Of a DNA stretch of 28,860 bases, positions 24,491-28,860 are shown piece by piece (position 1 is the first letter of the stretch; every line of letters starts with the position of its first letter). Origin of the DNA: JAVBQG01 sp031549185 (GTDB lineage Bacteria > Synergistota > Synergistia > Synergistales > Synergistaceae). The notes under the pieces were generated by a model, which was not told the origin of the DNA, ran no database searches, and was given only the letters and a program-made list of their open reading frames with translations. A program made the translations under genes and the position numbers. The stretch lies in NCBI GenBank assembly GCA_031549185.1, contig JAVBQG010000034.1:1-28860 (forward strand), given 5' to 3'.

Positions 24491-24652
24491 ACCTCTCCCC
24501 CCAGCCCCCCTCCCCCAAGCGGGGAGGGGGGGCAAACAAGGGCAAAACAATTTTTCTTTAGTTTCTTTATTCTATCTTTCCTTCTTCTCGCCCCTGCTTT
24601 TCTCCCCTCCCTCCCCGTTTTGGGGGAGGGAGGGGCCGGGGGAGGGAGAGGT
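24491..24652. repeat. Composite inverted-repeat element after the ABC operon
   Basis: Two G/C-rich units in opposite orientation. The unit at 24491-24532 contains an 11-bp hairpin (24505-24515 with 24521-24531). The unit at 24604-24652 contains a 13-bp hairpin (24604-24616 with 24623-24635). Both carry CTCTCCCCC or its complement at the outer edge. The pyrimidine-rich core includes T-runs. The first hairpin may terminate the transport operon, the T-rich stretch lying about 20 nt after it. The design matches 1475-1679 and 3652-3858. Confidence 0.6.
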
Positions 24653-24673
24653 CGGGTTTAAGGAGGCCAACAC

Positions 24674-25792
24674 ATGCCACAGACATTCGCAAACGAAATC
24701 GCGTCGCGCCACGCGCGGCTGCGCGAGAAACTGGCATTACTCGGGGCGGACGGGTTCGTGGTCTTCAGCGCGGAGTACGACAACCGTCCCAACCTGCAAT
24801 ATCTCACCGGCTTCACCGGCTCGGCGGGCGTCGCGCTCGTCGGCGAGAAGGGCGCGCGGCTGATCGTCGACTCGCGCTACTTCGAACAGGCGGATGAGGA
24901 GTCCTCGGCCTTCGGCGTACCCGTGCTGCCGATGGAGGGGCGCGACCCCTGGCCCGCGATCCGCAGAGCGGTCGCGGAGCTGGAGATCCGGCACCTTGCC
25001 TTCGAGGAGGACCGCCTCTGCGTGAAAAAATACCTCGGCCTGCGGGAGCTCGGCGTCGAGACGGTGAACGCCCCGCAGATCGTGATGCAGCTCCGCGCCG
25101 TCAAGAGCGCGTGGGAGATCGCGCGCATGCGCCGGTCGTCGCGCGTGGCGGCGACGGCGCTCGAGTCGATCGTGCCGCGCCTGCACATCGGCATGACGGA
25201 GGCGCAGGTCGCGACGCTGCTGGCGGCGGCCATGCGCGAGCGCGGCGCGCAGCAGCTCGTCAAGGGACACTTCGTCGCCGCCTCCGGGCCGCGCGGCGCG
25301 CGCCCGCACGGAGTCTTCTCGCACCGCGTGATCGAGGACGGCGATATGATCACGCTCGACTTCGGCGCGGTCGTGGACGGCTACGTCTCCGACATGACGC
25401 GCACGCTCGGCTTCGGCGACGTCCCGCCGAAGATGCGCGAGATCTACGCCACTGTGCTGGAGGCGAACGAGCGCGCGCTCGCCGCCGTCTCGGCGCAGAA
25501 GACGGGGGCCGATATCGAGCGTCTCGTGCGCGGCTTTCTCGCGGACAAGGGCTACGGCGAGGACATGCTGCACGCCCCCGGCCACGGCATCGGCCTCGAA
25601 CTGCACGAGTTGCCCGTGTTCACCCCCGCGAACGGGGAGAAGCTGCCCGCAGGCGCGGTCGTCACGGTCGAACCGGGCGTCTACGTCCCCGGCCTAGGCG
25701 GCGTCCGCATCGAGGACGCCGTGGTCGTGACGAATGACGGCTGCGAAGTTCTGACGTATGATTCACCGAAGGAACTGAGAATTTTGGTCTAG
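24674..25792 (+). CDS. Xaa-Pro aminopeptidase/dipeptidase (M24 family)
   Basis: 372-residue cytoplasmic metallopeptidase of family M24B (PepP/PepQ type), expected to cleave peptides with proline at the second position. ATG 24674 is 7 nt after AAGGAGG (24660-24666). The N-terminal creatinase-like domain (about 8-140) contains NLQYLTGFTGSAG. The pita-bread catalytic domain (about 148-365) has all five metal ligands in order: D229, D240, H304, E333 and E347. Lies after the peptide ABC operon, so it probably digests imported peptides. No signal peptide. The choice between aminopeptidase and dipeptidase is not certain from sequence. Confidence 0.93.
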   Translation: MPQTFANEIASRHARLREKLALLGADGFVVFSAEYDNRPNLQYLTGFTGSAGVALVGEKGARLIVDSRYFEQADEESSAFGVPVLPMEGRDPWPAIRRAVAELEIRHLAFEEDRLCVKKYLGLRELGVETVNAPQIVMQLRAVKSAWEIARMRRSSRVAATALESIVPRLHIGMTEAQVATLLAAAMRERGAQQLVKGHFVAASGPRGARPHGVFSHRVIEDGDMITLDFGAVVDGYVSDMTRTLGFGDVPPKMREIYATVLEANERALAAVSAQKTGADIERLVRGFLADKGYGEDMLHAPGHGIGLELHELPVFTPANGEKLPAGAVVTVEPGVYVPGLGGVRIEDAVVVTNDGCEVLTYDSPKELRILV

Positions 25793-25869
25793 AATATAAT
25801 AGGCAGGAACTGACTGAATCAAAACCCGCGTTCCTTCGCGGACGGGATCAAGCAAGGGAGGTCTTTACC

Positions 25870-27474
25870 ATCAATTACGATCCACACAGCTATCGATACC
25901 CCTCGCGCCGCAGCGTCGTCTACGGCTCGCGCGGGATGGTGGCCACGTCGCATCCGCTTGCGGCGGCGGCGGGGCTCGACGTTTTGAAAAAAGGCGGCAA
26001 CGCGATCGACGCGGCGGTCGCCACGGCGGCAGCGCTGACCGTCGTCGAGCCGACCAGCAACGGCATCGGCGGCGACGCGTTCGCCATCGTCTGGAAGGAC
26101 GGCAAGCTGCACGGCATCAACGGCAGCGGCCACTCGCCCGCCGCTCTCACCCCCGAGAAGATCAAAGCGGCCGGGATGGACAGCATCCCCCTGTACGGCT
26201 GGCCGGCGATCAACGTCCCGGGCGTCCCCGCCACCTGGGCGGAGCTCTCCCGCAAGATGGGGCGCCTGCCGCTGACGGAGAGTCTCGCCCCAGCGATCTT
26301 CTACGCGCGGGAGGGCTTCGCCGCGGCGGTGACGATCGTCCACGCCTTCGGTCTCGCGTTCCACAAACACGCGAAGCTCTCCGGCCAGGAGTTCGCGCCG
26401 TGGCTGCAGACCTTCTGCCCCGACGGACGCCCCCCACGCGCGGGAGAACTCTATAAACTGCCGAGGCACGCCTACGCGCTCGAACAGATCGCCTCCACGG
26501 ACGCCCGCTCGTTCTACGAGGGCGAACTCGCGCGAAAAATTCTCGACTTCTCGAAGAAGACCGGCGGCTTCTACTCCGACGACGACCTCGCGAGCTTCCG
26601 CCCCGAGTGGGTCGAGCCCATCGGCGTAAACTACAAGGGCTACGACGTCTGGGAGCTTCCGCCCAACGGACAGGGCATCGTCGTGCTGATCGCGCTCAAT
26701 ATTTTGAAGGAGTTCGACTTCCGGGATCACGACGACCCCCTCACCCTGCACAGGCAGATCGAGGCGATCAAGATGGGCTTCGCGGACGCGGGCCGGCATG
26801 TGACGGACCCCCGCCATGCGTCCGTGCCGGTACGGGAACTGCTGTCCGAAGGACACGCGGCGGAAAGGCGCGCGCTGATATCCGGCCGCGCGCAGAATTT
26901 CAGCGAGGACGACCCGTACAGCGGCGGCACCGTCTACCTCTGCGCGGCGGACGGCGAGGGCAACATGGTCTCGTACATCCAGAGCAACTTCACCGGCTTC
27001 GGCTCGTTCGTCGTCGTGCCGGAGACGGGCATCGCGCTCAACAACCGCGCCAGCGGCTTCTCCCTCGACCCGAAACACCCGAACGTCCTCGCGCCGCGCA
27101 AACGCCCGTACAACACGATCATCCCCGGCTTCCTGACGAAGGACGGGAACCCGGTTGGCCCCTTCGGCGTCATGGGGGGCTATATGCAGCCGCAGGGACA
27201 CGTGCAGGTCGTGATGAACACCGTCGACTTCGGCATGAATCCGCAGGAGGCGCTCGACGCCCCGCGCTGGCAGTGGATGGGCGGCATGAACGTGATGGTC
27301 GAACCCGGTTTCCCGTTCAACTCCGCGCAAAAATTGAGAAGGATGGGACACCTCGTCACAAGCGCGCTCGACCCCTTCGAGTTCGGCCGCGGCGAGATCG
27401 TCTGGCGCAGCGAAGAGGACACGCTCGTCGGCGCGACCGAGCCGCGCGTCGACGGCTGCGTCGCGGCGTGGTGA
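25870..27474 (+). CDS. Gamma-glutamyltransferase-family hydrolase, apparent ATC start
   Basis: Ntn-hydrolase of the gamma-glutamyltranspeptidase family, 534 residues from the proposed start. No signal peptide, so probably cytoplasmic, acting on gamma-glutamyl or related peptides. The mature-chain nucleophile is probably T354 in GGTVYLCAADGEGN, followed by the usual ALNNRASGF and the C-terminal GGYMQPQGHVQ region. The first in-frame ATG (25936) would cut off a conserved stretch, PSRRSVVYGSRGMVATSHPLA, that normally begins these proteins. Reading upstream stays open to ATC 25870 (then NYDPHSYRY), which lies exactly 7 nt after a strong AAGGGAGGT (25854-25862). So translation probably starts at ATC, or the original ATG has mutated. 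The minimal ORF is 25936-27474. Confidence 0.88.
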   Translation: MNYDPHSYRYPSRRSVVYGSRGMVATSHPLAAAAGLDVLKKGGNAIDAAVATAAALTVVEPTSNGIGGDAFAIVWKDGKLHGINGSGHSPAALTPEKIKAAGMDSIPLYGWPAINVPGVPATWAELSRKMGRLPLTESLAPAIFYAREGFAAAVTIVHAFGLAFHKHAKLSGQEFAPWLQTFCPDGRPPRAGELYKLPRHAYALEQIASTDARSFYEGELARKILDFSKKTGGFYSDDDLASFRPEWVEPIGVNYKGYDVWELPPNGQGIVVLIALNILKEFDFRDHDDPLTLHRQIEAIKMGFADAGRHVTDPRHASVPVRELLSEGHAAERRALISGRAQNFSEDDPYSGGTVYLCAADGEGNMVSYIQSNFTGFGSFVVVPETGIALNNRASGFSLDPKHPNVLAPRKRPYNTIIPGFLTKDGNPVGPFGVMGGYMQPQGHVQVVMNTVDFGMNPQEALDAPRWQWMGGMNVMVEPGFPFNSAQKLRRMGHLVTSALDPFEFGRGEIVWRSEEDTLVGATEPRVDGCVAAW

Positions 27475-27492
27475 TATCGGTTCGCTGAACGA

Positions 27493-27536
27493 CCCGGCCC
27501 CTCTCCGCATCGGAGAAGGGCCGGGGATGAGGTCGC
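27493..27536. terminator. Long hairpin between convergent genes, repeat-derived
   Basis: CCCGGCCC (27493-27500) pairs with 27518-27525, and TCTCCG (27502-27507) with CGGAGA (27511-27516) around a CAT loop. It sits 19 bp after the GGT stop and 22 bp before the end of the convergent GntR gene, so it can end transcription from both sides. It belongs to the same repeat family as 1-41. Confidence 0.6.
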
Positions 27537-27546
27537 TTCAAACCCG

Positions 27547-28299
27547 CTACTGCGCGATATCCTTCGCGACGTGCTCCCAGTGAAATATGAAGTGCAGTTC
27601 CATCGCCTTGCAGGCGGCGTCGGAGTCTCCTCTGAAGATCGCCTCCGCAATGTCGAGGTGCTCCTTGACGCTCTCCTCCATCCTGTTCCACGAGGGCCAG
27701 TCGAGCTCCTTCCGCCAGAGCAGGTACTTCTCGGCCTCGATCGCCTGCATCAGAAAACTTTCCAGGTACTCGTTCTTGCAGGCTTTGGCGATAAATTCGT
27801 GAAACCGGACGTCGGTCTGCCTGAACAGTTCCTGATCCCTCTTCTCCCACGACAGCCTGATTTTCTCGCACAGCTCCCTGAGTTCCTGCAGGTCGTTTTT
27901 ATCCGCCCGCACCGCGACGACGCCCGCCAGCCACGGCTCCATGAAGCTTCGCGCCTCGAAAGCCGCGTACGACCCTCCGCTCATCTCGATTTTTTTGATG
28001 AAGCCGATCATGGTGTTCGCCTTGTGGAGGGACGACTCGTCGGGAGGGTTCCGATCCTGCTGCTTGACGGGGAATTCCTTGATGTACGTGCCGTCGCCCG
28101 CGCGCCGCTCGACGACGTCGATGATCTCGAGCGCGCTCATCGCTTCTCTGACGACGGAGCGGCTGACGCCGAGGAGGCGGGCAAGCTCCAGCTCGTTCGG
28201 CAGCTTCGAAAACAGGGGAAATTCGCCGGACTGGATCCTGTCGATAATTTGTTGAAAGACCAGAGAAGATTTCTTGGGCGAATTCAGATTATCGAACAT
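27547..28299 (-). CDS. GntR-family regulator, FadR subfamily (FCD domain)
   Basis: 250-residue regulator. N-terminal winged helix (about 10-75; LPNELELARLLGVSRSVVREAMSALEIIDVVERRAGDGTYI-type) and an all-helical FCD effector domain (about 95-235). The FCD domain has His residues at the positions that often bind metal (FHEFIAK, KEHLDIAEAI and the HFIFH end). ATG 28299 is chosen, 8 nt after GAGGTG; the frame extends 25 codons upstream but without support. FCD regulators usually sense small carboxylic acids and repress adjacent catabolic genes. The neighbour is a divergent 2-hydroxyacid dehydrogenase, and a large perfect palindrome lies between them, so it is the likely repressor of that gene. 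Confidence 0.92.
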   Translation of the reverse strand: MFDNLNSPKKSSLVFQQIIDRIQSGEFPLFSKLPNELELARLLGVSRSVVREAMSALEIIDVVERRAGDGTYIKEFPVKQQDRNPPDESSLHKANTMIGFIKKIEMSGGSYAAFEARSFMEPWLAGVVAVRADKNDLQELRELCEKIRLSWEKRDQELFRQTDVRFHEFIAKACKNEYLESFLMQAIEAEKYLLWRKELDWPSWNRMEESVKEHLDIAEAIFRGDSDAACKAMELHFIFHWEHVAKDIAQ

Positions 28300-28362
28300 C
28301 TGGATAACACCTCGCTCCTTTTCATGTGAACATGATAACGCTTTTCCCGGGAAAGGAAAGGC

Positions 28363-28391
28363 TTGACAGTGCAACAGTATTATGTTATATG
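28363..28391 (+). promoter_or_regulatory. Promoter of the dehydrogenase gene, buried in a palindrome
   Basis: A perfect TTGACA at 28363-28368, then 16-17 bp to TTATAT/TATATG at 28385-28391. The -10 lies inside the left arm of the palindrome at 28371-28417, so bound regulator would exclude RNA polymerase. Confidence 0.6.
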
Positions 28392-28417
28392 TCAGACATA
28401 TAACATAATACTGTTGC
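28371..28417. promoter_or_regulatory. Perfect 47-bp palindrome (candidate GntR operator)
   Basis: The 23-bp arms 28371-28393 and 28395-28417 are exactly complementary, with a single central A (28394). The inner part reads TTATATGTC-A-GACATATAA. It lies 72 bp upstream of the GntR start and 77 bp upstream of the dehydrogenase start. FadR-type sites are usually short (about 17-20 bp) palindromes, so this is unusually long and may hold two overlapping sites. Confidence 0.75.
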
Positions 28418-28493
28418 TTTTACTGTTTTTTCTCAACACGTCCGCATTATTTGCATAGACTATTCCAAATAATTCAAGGAGGGGAAAAACGTA

Positions 28494-28729
28494 TGGCACG
28501 CAAAACCGTAGGAGTATTCAGCGCCTGCAGCTCTTTCGACGGGTACGATCTGGAGAGAAAACTGTTCGAGGGGCACGATGTCGAAATCGTCGGCGTGAAC
28601 GACGCGGAGGAGTTCGCGGCAAAACGCGGCTCTTTCGACGCCTTGATCCTCACCAACGCCAAGCTGACGCCGTCCGTACTGGCAGACATGCCGAACTGCC
28701 GGGTGATCTGCAGGCACGGCCCTGAGTGA
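28494..28729 (+). pseudogene. 2-hydroxyacid dehydrogenase, truncated N-terminal fragment
   Basis: 77-residue fragment of a D-isomer-specific 2-hydroxyacid dehydrogenase (phosphoglycerate dehydrogenase-like), a family of about 310-340 residues. ATG 28494 follows GGAGGGG at 28480-28486. It begins ARKTVGVFSACSSFDGYDLE and runs through the first half of the substrate-binding domain to MPNCRVICRHG. The family normally continues with I/V-G-x-D-N. Instead the frame goes to Pro-Glu and stops at 28727-28729. Sequence from about 28721 is AT-rich and unlike a dehydrogenase, so the gene is interrupted. The missing part may lie beyond the window. Confidence 0.75.
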
Positions 28730-28860
28730 CTGACACAAATTCACTGGTTTAAAGAGCTAAAAGATCGAGTATAAGAGGACCTTGAAAGATAAGAACACGT
28801 TCCAAAGATCGATTATCTCTGGTTTAATAGGTTTGCACACACCAAGAAACCGGAGGAATC
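28721..28860. mobile_element. Probable left end of an insertion sequence (runs off window)
   Basis: The dehydrogenase reading frame breaks at about 28721. The following 140 bp are AT-rich, non-coding and end with GGAGG at 28852-28856, which looks like a ribosome site for a gene starting just past the window. That is the layout of an IS end: terminal sequence near CTGACACAAATTCACTGG, leader, then transposase. The transposase and the other terminus are not visible, so the family cannot be named. Confidence 0.45.

Noticed and set aside
25819..27510. 563-codon - strand ORF opposite the GGT-family gene
   Set aside because: Shadow frame; the + strand frame has unmistakable GGT family motifs.

Overview
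The window is GC-rich (about 60-65% by eye). It looks like a diderm anaerobe that lives on peptides and amino acids, because it carries periplasmic binding proteins, a TRAP transporter, an oligopeptide ABC transporter and cytoplasmic peptidases. The gene style fits Synergistota, but that is an inference; no rRNA or other marker gene is present. No tRNA, rRNA or CRISPR array was seen.

Layout. (1) 74-4606: a secreted von Willebrand A (VWA) protein, a membrane histidine kinase and an OmpR-type response regulator, all on the + strand and separated by composite inverted-repeat elements. (2) 4607-10872: a somewhat AT-richer block with its own strong promoter and a palindromic operator. It encodes a three-part TRAP transporter (DctQ, DctM, DctP), an Asp/Glu-racemase-like enzyme, an opine-dehydrogenase-family oxidoreductase and an RpiR-type regulator. 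A 22-bp direct repeat of the response regulator 3' end (4580-4601 and 10903-10924) brackets the block, as in an inserted genomic island. (3) 10963-12157: a small membrane ORF and a damaged toxin-antitoxin locus on the - strand. A 141-bp MITE-like element has landed at codon 3 of the PIN toxin, and the Phd/YefM antitoxin has an internal frameshifting deletion. (4) 12264-16737: three paralogous GYF_2-linker-RDD membrane proteins on the - strand, with one secreted protein of unknown function between them on the + strand. One of the three has two palindromic repeats translated in frame. (5) 16781-18787: a DUF2156 (GNAT-fold) protein and a LysR regulator. (6) 19161-27474: an oligopeptide ABC operon (binding protein, two permeases, two ATPases), then an M24 aminopeptidase and a gamma-glutamyltransferase-family hydrolase that seems to use an ATC start codon. 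(7) 27547-28860: a FadR/GntR regulator, a perfect 47-bp palindrome, and a divergent 2-hydroxyacid dehydrogenase cut off after about 75 residues by sequence that resembles the left end of an insertion sequence.

How it works together (inference). The TRAP block looks like a self-contained uptake-and-catabolism module for an opine-like or amino-acid-derived carboxylate. The ABC, M24 and GGT genes look like a peptide and gamma-glutamyl-peptide use locus, with the divergent LysR as the likely regulator. The window is also rich in short palindromic repeats, many arranged as head-to-head pairs around a short core. One pair is a bona fide transposition product with terminal inverted repeats and a target-site duplication.
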